Program-made: the position numbers and the translations under genes | Notes under the pieces: generated by a model | Seen by the model: only the letters and a program-made list of their open reading frames with translations | What the model was told of the DNA's origin: nothing | The model's database searches: none | Shown: positions 55,367 through 64,000 of the stretch, piece after piece | Position numbering within the stretch: the stretch's first letter is position 1 | Layout of the letters: each line of letters starts with the position of its first letter | Source of the DNA: Rapana venosa | Taxonomy: Eukaryota; Mollusca; Gastropoda; Neogastropoda; Muricidae | DNA: 64,000 nucleotides | Assembly: GCA_028751875.1 (NCBI GenBank) | Contig: CM054155.1 | Location: 3,379,115 to 3,443,114 of the forward strand | Reading direction: 5' to 3'

Positions 55367-56525
55367 GAGAAGGGGGAGGGGTGGCTTGGCGTAGACTTGA
55401 CTACCTTGTCACTGATTTAAGAGGGGAAAAATAAAAGGAAAGAAATAAATTTGCCATCTGCAGCACATAAAGTGTTCGTTTGTTCTGTCTGTGTGTCTCT
55501 GTGTGTGTCTGTATTCTAGCCCTGGCAAATGTATCTTAATTGCTCGTGACAAAACGAATTCAACAAAGAAGTACTTGTGAAAGTAGATAGTTCAACTGAA
55601 ACATAAACAGTTCTTCTGAAAGTAGAATGGACTGTACCGTAATAAATAAAGAGAACCGTCTCTAGGATTATCAACTCTACTTGATCACAAGATAGCAATG
55701 GTGAACATAATAAAACAAGTGGCCAAAAACTCTGACAAGTCACTGGCGTTCATTTCCACCCATTCATAACACTGATGCTCTTTCTGTGATAACTTTTTCT
55801 GGTGATAAATGACCACTCAGAACTATAGAAGATTAGAGAGTCCTAATTGTAGTGAGTGCCTTTTTCATTAACACTGTACCAGGATCCAGATGTACTGGAC
55901 ATTGGGAAACAATACAGAAATGATTGAATAATACATACAAGCATAGATTCAGCGCTATATAAATTCCATACATTATTATTATTATTATAGATCAAACAAA
56001 ACAAGTCAAGTCTATTTCTTAAAAAAATTAAAAGATTTTAAAAAGACGAGATAAACTGACTACACGAAACTAGAACAAGCAAATACCAGTACGTAAATAA
56101 AACAAACAATGAACTAACTGATAAAGCAAAACAAGTGTTACAGATTTCAGTCTTGCTCCTCGCTGTTTTGTTCTGTTTTCTCAGCTAAAACGAAAAAGAT
56201 ATCTTCGTTGGAGTTGTTTTTTCTGTCTACAGCAACTCTACCAATAGATGCCCTGCAGAGGGCCCTGGGCCTGTCAGGTCAGCGGCCATGACCACTAGTC
56301 TCTGTACAGTAGAACCCCACTGTAAATACCGGGCCTGAGCCAGGCCAGCAGCTTGTCATCAGTTATCACCTCGCCCATCCATCACACACACCCCAATGAC
56401 AGTCACGGCCACTCGGGTGGACGTGTCGAGGTGACACCTGTCAATCAACGGCCTGAAATCGACACTTCACGTCCCGTTAAGACCGAGGCAAGTGGCCACC
56501 TAAGATAAGAGGAAAAACGAAACAA
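55367..56525. other. Mostly unique non-coding sequence
   Basis: No exon recognised. A small LINE/SINE tail lies at 55950-55992. Confidence 0.4.
55950..55992 (+). mobile_element. Minimal L2/SINE tail insertion
   Basis: TCAGCGCTATATAAATTCCA followed by an ATT microsatellite, with ATAGAT on both sides (possible 6-bp target-site duplication). Confidence 0.65.
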
Positions 56526-56529
56526 GCTT

Positions 56530-56697
56530 GGCTGTGCTTTGCTTTGCTTTGCTTTGCTTCTGCCAACAATCTCTCTCCCTCTCCCTCTCTGCATTTGCTT
56601 TGCTTCTGCCAACAATCTCTCTCCCTCTCCCTCTCCCTCTCTGCATTCTATCCTTGCTTTTTTTTCCACGGGGGGGGGGGGGGGGGGGGGGGGGGGG
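56530..56697. repeat. TTTGC repeat, 46-bp duplication with CCCTCT tract, then poly-G
   Basis: GCTTTGCTTCTGCCAACAAT plus a CTCTCTCCCTCTCC tail occurs twice in tandem. A 28-base G run follows at 56670-56697. Confidence 0.9.
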
Positions 56698-56789
56698 CGT
56701 TAGCATAGATGAGGCTTTAAGAATGATGTAAACGTTTGTAGAAATGTGTATAATTTTATATGTTGTTTTTCACTTTTGGTTTCAGCTGC

Positions 56790-56965
56790 CTCCTCCTCCT
56801 CCTCCTCCTCCTCCTCCTCTTCTGTGAGGTGCAGTGCTGGTGTTGGCTTCTTCCCTCCTGACCTGATCTCCTCTGCTCCCATCACGCGGGTTTCAAATGT
56901 CTACACTTATTATTATTATTATTATTATTATATGTCTACACTTATTATTATTATTATTATTATCG
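56790..56965. repeat. (TCC)n and (ATT)n microsatellites
   Basis: TCC block at 56791-56818. Two ATT blocks at 56908-56931 and 56943-56963 are separated by a repeated ATGTCTACACTT. Confidence 0.93.
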
Positions 56966-57128
56966 GTTAAGGACTGCACTGGTATGTGCATTATTCTATT
57001 GCAGAAATCAAAGATTTTTTTTTTTTTCCACGAGGCAAGGAGGGATAATTAAGTGTTACTTTTTGGAAGAAGATGCTCTAAATTTTGGAATACTCTTTCT
57101 TATTGATCCTGATTCACTGAATCGTGTT

Positions 57129-57159
<31 letters not shown>

Positions 57160-57269
57160 ACAGAAAGTGTGTGTGTGTTGCATTTAGCAGCAACATCCGT
57201 CTCTCATGCAAAATATATCTGTCTGTTTATCTCTCTCTCTGTTTGTCACTCTGTCTTGTCTGTCTGTCT

Positions 57270-57385
57270 GTTGTGTGCCGGTGGGAACAGATGACAAAAT
57301 TTACAAAACCGCATACACACGGGGACTGGATGTAAAAAAGCACATGAGTGCTTATTCCATTATCCTCGATATAAAAAAAAAGTCA
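57270..57385 (+). mobile_element. SINE 3' half, plus orientation
   Basis: TGTGCCGGTGGGAACAGATG, ACAAAATTTACAAAACCGCA, TACACACGGGGACTGGATGT, GCACATGAGTGCTTATTCC and ATTATCCTCGATATAAAAAA match the 36120 copy closely. The 5' end is truncated into a CTGT microsatellite. Confidence 0.82.
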
Positions 57386-57432
57386 TTCAAATCATTAAAA
57401 AAAAAAATCATTCATTTATTCATTCATTCAAT

Positions 57433-57467
<35 letters not shown>

Positions 57468-57600
57468 GTCTCTCTCTCTCTAAGCTAATGATAATATACA
57501 GAGGTTCACTCCACTACTATAACCACAGCGACAGCAGTGCCCAGATGCGGAGTCTGATTGTGCCTGCCTGCCTGCCTCTGCGTGTCTTTTTTCAAAACAA

Positions 57601-57603
<3 letters not shown>

Positions 57604-57639
<36 letters not shown>

Positions 57640-57667
57640 TGCGTGCGTGGTGTGTGTTGTGGTGCGC

Positions 57668-57710
<43 letters not shown>

Positions 57711-57722
57711 CGCACGCGCGCT
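57604..57722. repeat. (GT)n/(GC)n alternating tract
   Basis: Long GT blocks ending in GCGCGCGCGCACGCGCGC; strong Z-DNA potential. Confidence 0.95.
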
Positions 57723-57754
57723 TCCAATCCGGGGCGTGTGTAAGAATGTGTTCA

Positions 57755-59170
57755 TGCTGATGTTAGTATCTTTAGTTATGTACTTGCATTTAATATCTTT
57801 AGTTATGTACTTGCATTTAATATCTTTAGTTATATACTCGCATTTAATATCTTTAGTTATATACTTGCATTTAATATCTTTAGTTATGTACTCGCATTTA
57901 ATATCTTTAGTTATGTACTTGCATTTTAATATCTTTAGTTATATACTTGCATTTAATATCTTTAGTTATGTACTCGCATTTAATATCTTTAGTTACATAC
58001 TTGCATTTTCAGTTATGTACTTTGCATTTAATATCTTTAGTTATGTACTTGCATTTAATATCTTTAGTTATGTACTTTGCATTTAATATCTTTAGCTATG
58101 TAATTGCATTTTTAGTTGTGTACTTTGCATTTAATATATTTAGTTATGTGCTTTGCAATTGATATCTTTAGTTGTGTACTTGCTTTTGATATCTTTAGTT
58201 ATGTACTTTGCATTTAATATCTTTAGTTATGTACTTTGCATTTAATATCTTTAGTCATGTACTTGTTAAATATCTTTAGTTATGTACTTGCATTTTTAGT
58301 TATGTACTTGCATTTAATACCTTTAGTTATGTACTTTGCATTTAATATTTTTAGTTATGTACTTACATTTTTAGTTATGTACTTTGCATTTAATATCTTT
58401 AGTTATGTGCTTTGCATTTAGTATCTTTGGTTATGTACTTTGCATTTAGTATCTTTAGTTGTGTACTTGAATTTTTAGTTATGTACTTGCATTTTTAGTT
58501 ATGTACTTTGCATTTAATATCTTTAGGTATGTACTTTGCATTTAATATCTTTATTTATGTACTTGTTAAATATCTGTAGTTGTGTACTTGCATTTTTAGT
58601 TATGTACCTGCATTTAATATCTTTAGTTATGTACGTTGCATTTAATATCTTTAGTTATGTACCTGCATTTAATATCTTTAGTTATGTACTTTGCATTTAA
58701 TATCTTTAGTTATGTACTTTGCATCCAATATCTTTAGTTATGTACTTTGCATCCAATATCTTTAGTTATGTACTTTGCATTTAATATCTTTAGTTATGTA
58801 CTTGTTAAATATCTTTAGTTATGTACTTGCATTTTTAGTTATGTACCTGCATTTAATATCTTTAGTTATGTACTTTGCATTTAATATCTTTAGTTATGTA
58901 CTTTGCAATGTACTTTGCATTTAATATCTTTAGTTATGTACTTTGCATTTAATATCTTTAGTTATGTACTTTGCATTTAATATCTTTAGTTATGTACCTT
59001 GCATTTAATATCTTTAGTTATGTACTTTGCATTTAATATCTTTAGTTACCTACCTGCATTTAATATCTTTAGTTATGCATTTTGCATTTTAATATCTTTA
59101 GTTATGTACTTTGCATTTAATATCTTTAGTTATGTACTTTGCATTTAATATCTTTAGTTACGTACCTGCA
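57755..59170. repeat. A/T-rich satellite, 27-30 bp unit, about 45-50 copies
   Basis: Unit TTTAGTTATGTACTTTGCAT plus TTAATATC. Variants differ by one T (TACTTGC or TACTTTGC), and shortened units skip the AATATC part (GCATTTTTAGTTATG). The array is about 1.4 kb. Frames through it give NIFSYVLAF-type peptides and are not genes. Confidence 0.96.
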
Positions 59171-59204
59171 TTCCGGGCTCTGGCGGGCTAAACACGCTGT
59201 GAGT

Positions 59205-60095
59205 CATTGAAACCACACTGTAGATAGATTATTGGTATTATATTATTCACTCGTTTACTAATTGACTCGTTATATATCATTATAGAAACCACACTGTAGA
59301 TAGACTATTGGTATTATATTATTCACTCGTTTACTTATTGACTCGTTATATATCATCATAGAAACCACACTGAAGATAGATTATTGGTATTATATTATTC
59401 CCTCGTTTACTTATTGACTCGTTATATATCATCATAGAAACCACACTGTACATAGATTATTGGTATTATATTATTCACTCGTTTACTTATTGTCTCGTTA
59501 TATATCATCATAGAAACCACACTGTACATAGATTATTGGTATTATATTATTCACTCGTTTACTTATTGTCTCGTTATATATCATCATAGAAACCACACTG
59601 TAGATAGACCATTGGTATTATATTATTCACTCGTTTACTTATTGACCCGTTATATATCCTCATAGAAACCCATGTAGATAGCCCTTGGTATTATTTTATT
59701 CCCCGTTTACTTATTGTCTCTTATTATCTCATAGAAACCACACTGTGTGACCATTGGTATTATATTTTTCCCTCTTTACTTTTTGACCGTTATATATCAT
59801 AAAGAAACACACGTAATAACCCTTGGTTTTTTATATTATTCCCTCGTTTACTTTTTTGACTCGTTTAAAAAATTCATAGAAAACCACACTGAAGATAGAT
59901 TTTGGGAATTTTTTTTCCTCTTTTATTATTGATGTTAATATCATCATGAAAACCACACTGTAATAGACTTTGGTTTATATTATTCACTGTTTATTTTATC
60001 CGTTTATTCTCTAAAACCCCCAATGAGATAGACTTTTGGGTTTTATATTTTCCCTGTTTCCCCTATGGACTCGTTTAAAATTATTCGTACACTGT
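59205..60095. repeat. 76-bp satellite, about 11-12 copies
   Basis: GAAACC starts at 59209, 59285 and 59361, fixing a 76-bp period (ATAGAAACCACACTGTAGAT, ATTGGTATTATATTATTCAC, TCGTTTACTTATTGACTCGT in order). Copies are near-identical to about 59640 and then become increasingly ragged with small gaps, perhaps from poor consensus. Confidence 0.95.
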
Positions 60096-60655
60096 TTTTT
60101 ACAGTTTTGTATTTCTGACCGTCCGGGATCCGGCCTCCTCACAAGGGACTGTTTTTTTTTTTTAATCTTACGGAAGACATATTCATTGAATAAAACTGAC
60201 ATGGAATAACAATCCTGTTTGGTGTAGATTATAATGATAGATAGAGAAAAGATGAAGTTTTAAAGCTTTTTTGGTTAACTATTGCAATACAAGAACCAAT
60301 GAAACCTCCGTATAAATATATCGCTACGTAATGGATTTTTACATAAGTCTTGCTGTAAAAATCTCTTTTGTACAATACAGATCAGTAGCTGACTTTAAAC
60401 GACACTTTTGCACTTTCTGCAAGTTCTTGAATTTTGCGGGTTTTAATAATAAGACAAATATTGTTTTAAACCACAAAAAAAAGCCAACAAATAAAAACCA
60501 AGGGGGGAAAACCCCTTAACAAAAAACCCCTTAAAACCCTTCCCCCCCCCAAAACCCCCCTTTTAAAAAAAAAATTTCGCAATAAAAAATTCTCCCACAG
60601 GGACATAATTTGTTGTTTTCCCTTTGTTTGGGTTTTTTCCCTTTGAAAAAAAGAA
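60096..60655. other. Non-coding, homopolymer-rich after 60470
   Basis: No motif recognised; the 60470-60650 part resembles the corrupted stretch at 48060. Confidence 0.4.

Positions 60656-60695
<40 letters not shown>
60656..60695. repeat. Poly-G tract, 40 bases
   Basis: Uninterrupted G run. Confidence 0.97.
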
Positions 60696-60698
<3 letters not shown>

Positions 60699-60889
60699 TA
60701 AAGACAGACATGGTGAAAGACAAAAAAAAGAAAAAGACTGGCTGGTAGAAGGAAAAGGAATGAACGAAAACTATTTGGGGAGGAGAGAGAGAAAGAGATG
60801 CCCCGTGTGAACTATGAAAAAAGAATGCTACATTTCATGTACAATTTATGGACGATGAATCTGTCAAGATGAATTCAGTATGTTGTCCC

Positions 60890-60892
<3 letters not shown>

Positions 60893-60962
<70 letters not shown>

Positions 60963-61055
60963 GGTGTGTGTGGTGAGGAGAGAGAGAGAGGAGGAAGAGA
61001 GAGAGAGAGGGGAGAGAGGGGGGAGAGAGAGAGGAGAGAGAGAGAGAGAGAAAGT
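60893..61055. repeat. (CT)n then (GA)n, inverted-repeat-forming
   Basis: A CT tract at 60893-60960 and a GA tract at 60975-61052 are separated by only about 15 bp, so the strands can fold into a long imperfect hairpin. Confidence 0.9.
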
Positions 61056-61257
61056 GCGTGCGTGCGGGGTGCGTGCGTTGTGTTGTGTGCGCGCGTGTGT
61101 GTTTTGTGTAGCGAGTGTAGTGTGGTTGTAGCGATGTAGTGTGTGTGTGTGTAGTGCGTGCGTGTGTTTTAGTGCGTCGTGTGTGTGTATGTGCGTAGTG
61201 CGTCTAGTGTGTGGTGTGTGTTCTGTGCTGCTGTTTTCCTGTGTGCTGGGTTTGTCG
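61056..61257. repeat. Degenerate GTGC/GTAGT-rich sequence
   Basis: GTGCGTGCG, GTAGTGTG and related words; G+T biased. Confidence 0.7.
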
Positions 61258-61355
61258 CTGGCTGTTTGTTGATCTGCTGTCTGTTGATCTGCTGTTTGTT
61301 GATCTGCTGTCTGTTGATCTGCTGTCTGTTGATCTGCAGTTTGTTGATCTGCTGT
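61258..61355. repeat. 15-bp tandem repeat, about six to seven copies
   Basis: Unit TGTTGATCTGCTGTC with T/C variants. Frames show LLICC or ADQQT periodic peptides. Confidence 0.93.
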
Positions 61356-61849
61356 CTGTTGTTTCTGTTCTCCTCTGCCGCCTCGTGTTGATCGTGGCTG
61401 CTGATTGTGCGGGGAGCCAAGCCACGGTGCTGACACAACGAGACAGAGAGACCAGGGGAAGATGGAGGCACAGAGACAGACAGACAGAGACAAGAGACAG
61501 ACAGAGCCTCGTTGGTTTGGAAAGACAGACGTGTTGCTGGGCTCTCTCTCTCTCGCTCTCTCTCTCTCTCACACACACACACTTAAATTAAGCCTTTGAT
61601 TTCTTTTGCAACGTATCACAATTGCGTCACACGCGTAACTCACTTGGAATATTGCTGTATCTGCTTCAGCTGTCACGCCCAATACACAGTGCACACGCAA
61701 AACTTGCCTAAACAGGCAGAAAATCCCATCAACAGAACCACGACATTTCTCTGACACAAAATCACCACTCGTCATCTCAGTGACGTAGATTCCATTCAGT
61801 CCCGCCCTGCTCTCTCTCTCTCTCTCGTTGTCTTTTATGACTTTATTGG

Positions 61850-62004
61850 CTTTTCCCCCCTCTTTATTATGAGAGTGTATGGGTATTGCTCTTATTTTAT
61901 TACCATGGCATTCAATTTGCATGAACATAATTAAAAAGTGTTTGTGTTGATCGTGTGCTATGTGAGTATTACATATTTAGTATTATCCCTGAAACACCCC
62001 CCCC

Positions 62005-62037
<33 letters not shown>

Positions 62038-62088
62038 AAAACACACACACACACCACACACACACACACAACACACCGCGCGCGCGCT

Positions 62089-62127
<39 letters not shown>

Positions 62128-62350
62128 TCACTCACTCACCCACCCATATTCTCTCCCTAAACGACTGTATAGTTTTTAATTTCTTCTTGATTTGTTTCTT
62201 GTTTTTATTGTGTGGATGTATGGGTATTAAATTTATTTCATTATCATGACATATAATTTGAAACGAGTATAATCTAAAATGAGTGTTGATGGGATCGCAT
62301 ACTGTTTTGGGATTTATATATTGGATATTATCTCTGAAATACACACACAC
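61850..62350. repeat. Diverged direct duplication
   Basis: The block TATGGGTATT...TTATTACCATGGCATTCAAT...TATTATCCCTGAAACAC (about 61875-61996) has a diverged partner at about 62218-62342 (TATGGGTATTAAATTTATTT, TTATCATGACATATAATTTG, ATATTATCTCTGAAATACAC). Both end in a CA-type microsatellite, and a C run and CA tract (61996-62130) lie between them. It could be an old dispersed repeat end with microsatellite tail. Confidence 0.6.
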
Positions 62351-62559
62351 ACACTCTCTGTCTCTGTCTCTCTCTCTCTCACCTTTTATCGTCCTGCTTA
62401 TAGTCATAGTATATCCTGATGAAGGATTCATATTTTTATATTTTCAATACTTTATTGGACTTGCCTCTGTACTTAAGTTTTAATGAGTGCCCTATTTCAA
62501 TATCTTATAATTATGTGTAACAAGTATGTGTACCATTTGACAATGTGTAGATGTTTATC

Positions 62560-62840
62560 TTTATGACTTATTAAGTTTGGTTGTGTTTATTTTCTTGGCT
62601 TTGTTGTTGCTCTTGTTCTTGCTGTTGTTGTTTGTCTGTTTTTCTCTTTTTTTATCATCTTTTGTTGGTTTGGTTTTTCCTTCTCTTTTGTTTGTTTGTT
62701 TGTTTTGGTTAGGGTTTTTTGGGGGGTGGGGGGTAGGGGTGGGGTATTCTTAGGATTTTCTTTTAATTGCTTGCTTTTGGGGGGGGGGGGGGGGGGTTGT
62801 TGGGGGGAGCTGTTTGAAAAGGGTTATTTCCCTTGTTTTT
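62560..62840. other. G+T-rich strand-asymmetric stretch with poly-G
   Basis: TTGTTGTT and TTTGTTTG words dominate, with an 18-base G run at about 62779-62796. Confidence 0.8.
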
Positions 62841-62895
62841 ATTGCGAGACTGTATAAGTATTGGGTTATTATTATTAAGATGTATCCCTAACGGG

Positions 62896-62975
62896 CGGGG
62901 ACTGGATGTAAAAAAGCACATGTGTGCTTATTCATTATCCTCGAAATAAAAGAATTTGTCATTGTCATTGTCATT
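62896..62975 (+). mobile_element. SINE 3' end with TCATTG tail
   Basis: CGGGGACTGGATGTAAAAAA, GCACATGTGTGCTTATTC and ATTATCCTCGAAATAAAAGA match the SINE terminus, followed by a (TGTCAT)n-type tail and CT repeats. Strongly 5'-truncated. Confidence 0.75.
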
Positions 62976-63239
62976 GTCTCTCTCTCTCTCTCTCTCTCCC
63001 CCAGCAGCCAACAAAAGGAGGTGCAAACCCCTACACTCCTCGACACTCCACACCTACACAGGCCCCGCACTGCACGTGCGGGGCTTCACTGGAGCCGCCT
63101 CCTTCCCACCTGTCCGCGCCATCACACACGCACATCTCCCTCTACCTGGCTGGCTGTCTGTCTGTCTGCCTGTCTGCCCCAGACGTGTTGATCAGCCCAC
63201 AATCGCCGCTGAGGAGACACCATTTCACTTACTAAGTCT

Positions 63240-63296
63240 ACTCGCCGCTTCAAAAGTTCGCCGCGTCGAACTTTCGCCGTTTCAAAAGTTCGCGGA
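63240..63296. repeat. CpG-rich short inverted and direct repeat
   Basis: TTCAAAAGTTCGC occurs twice about 31 bp apart. Between them AAAGTTCG (63253-63260) and CGAACTTT (63267-63274) form a perfect 8-bp stem with a CCGCGT loop. Confidence 0.7.
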
Positions 63297-63479
63297 GTGG
63301 CAGAATGGAAGCGGTGTATTCAGTGGTCATTAGCGGTGTTATCTATCGCTGCCACATGTTTCTTGGGGGGGGGGGGGGGAGAGTTCCGGGAGGTGCTCTT
63401 TCCCCCAGAGAAAATGTCGCCACTGTTCAACGCTGCTAACAGCTGCTTATACGTTTTTTCTGTCTGAATATTTGTTTAC

Positions 63480-63590
63480 CTATGAGCGTGAGGGTTTTTT
63501 GTTGTTGTTGTTGGGTTTTTTGGTGGTGGCTGTTATGTTGTTGTGTTGGTGGGTTTTTTTGTTGTTGTTTTTTTTTGGGGGGGGGGGGTA
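63480..63590. repeat. (GTT)n-rich tract with G run
   Basis: GTTGTTGTT and GGTTTTTT words with a short G run at about 63579-63587. Confidence 0.85.
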
Positions 63591-63664
63591 ATCGATACAA
63601 TATTGACACGCACAGCTAAAACCAAGCCCTAACAAACAAACAAAATTACCAACGACAGTTCCAA

Positions 63665-63666
63665 AG

Positions 63667-63698
<32 letters not shown>

Positions 63699-63726
63699 GC
63701 AGCAACAACAACAGTAACAATAGCAG
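63665..63726. repeat. (CAG)n/(CAA)n microsatellite
   Basis: Alternating CAG and CAA/CAACAA triplets. It would read poly-Gln, but no flanking coding signal was found. Confidence 0.9.
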
Positions 63727-63839
63727 AGGGAGAAAAAACAGTGAGTGACAGTGAGAGAGAGAGAGCTACAGACAGCTCGGGTGACAGAATTATCATGTCA
63801 CACACCGAACCTGAAACCATCACTGACCTTTTCCCTATC

Positions 63840-63972
63840 TACCTGCCTGCCTGCCAACCTCCTGTCGGTCTGTCTGTCTGTCTTTCTGTCTGGAGCTTTT
63901 ATATTCTCTCTCTCTCTCTCTCCCTCTCTCTCTCCCTCTCTCTCCCTCTCTCTCTCCCTCTCTCTCTCTCGT
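63840..63972. repeat. (CTGC)n, (CTGT)n and (CT)n microsatellites
   Basis: Compound pyrimidine-rich repeat near the right edge. Confidence 0.93.
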
Positions 63973-64000
63973 CCTGCTGATCTTTGAGTAGCGTTTGTGG

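Noticed and set aside
57755..59170. Possible CRISPR or coding array
   Set aside because: Contiguous tandem satellite without spacers; frames vary with unit-length changes.
63665..63726. Poly-glutamine coding exon
   Set aside because: CAG/CAA triplets lie in non-coding sequence with stops close on both sides and no splice support.

Overview
This is a non-coding-dominated window from an animal nuclear genome. The microsatellite load, spliced zinc-finger exon, tRNA-derived SINEs and several non-LTR retrotransposon (LINE) families rule out a prokaryote. The repeat style suggests a lophotrochozoan, most likely a marine gastropod mollusc; that is inference from remembered repeat families and not a database match. 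A 500-base run of N at 18501-19000 shows a scaffolded draft assembly, and several stretches (558-900, 18300-20450, 48060-49010, 59650-60100) look like poor consensus.

The only gene recognised with confidence is on the minus strand at 43417-44322: the last exon of a Zic (odd-paired) transcription factor. It holds zinc fingers 4 and 5 and a Ser/His/Pro-rich tail ending just after a conserved NLTEWYVCQ motif. Its reading frame is broken twice in simple-sequence tracts. The exon or exons carrying fingers 1-3 are not in the window, so the intron runs from 44323 past the right edge (over 19.6 kb) or the assembly is wrong there. Four perfect TGACGTCA palindromes lie within 195 bp at and just beyond its stop codon. 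About 10.5 kb downstream, at 32852-32866, is a near-perfect SOX-POU composite site. These are the best regulatory candidates. A possible orphan terminal exon lies at 6292-6481.

Left part (1-18500): a 0.56 kb direct duplication (1-557 and 4944-5522), a decayed RNase H-bearing I/Jockey-type LINE (6820-10620), repeated 3' tails of another LINE, and a minus-strand L2-like LINE (13764-15740) interrupted by a SINE (15185-15470). Middle (19000-26820): a 21-bp minisatellite split by a second L2-like LINE (19905-22925), a LINE 3' fragment (22930-23214) and an RTE-type LINE (23511-26740) flanked by a 13-bp target-site duplication. From 27000 to 43000: scattered SINE copies, minisatellites (42-bp, 75-bp, 30-bp units) and very long G or C homopolymers. 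Right part (44323-64000): presumptive Zic intron or upstream sequence with long purine tracts, a homopolymer-corrupted stretch, and two adjacent A/T-rich satellite arrays (57755-59170 and 59205-60095).

The mobile elements form a readable system. The SINE and the L2-like LINE end in the same roughly 55-bp 3' tail with an ATT/AAT microsatellite, which implies the LINE machinery mobilises the SINE. Several insertions consist of little more than that tail. I found no CRISPR array, operon, rRNA or intact tRNA gene.
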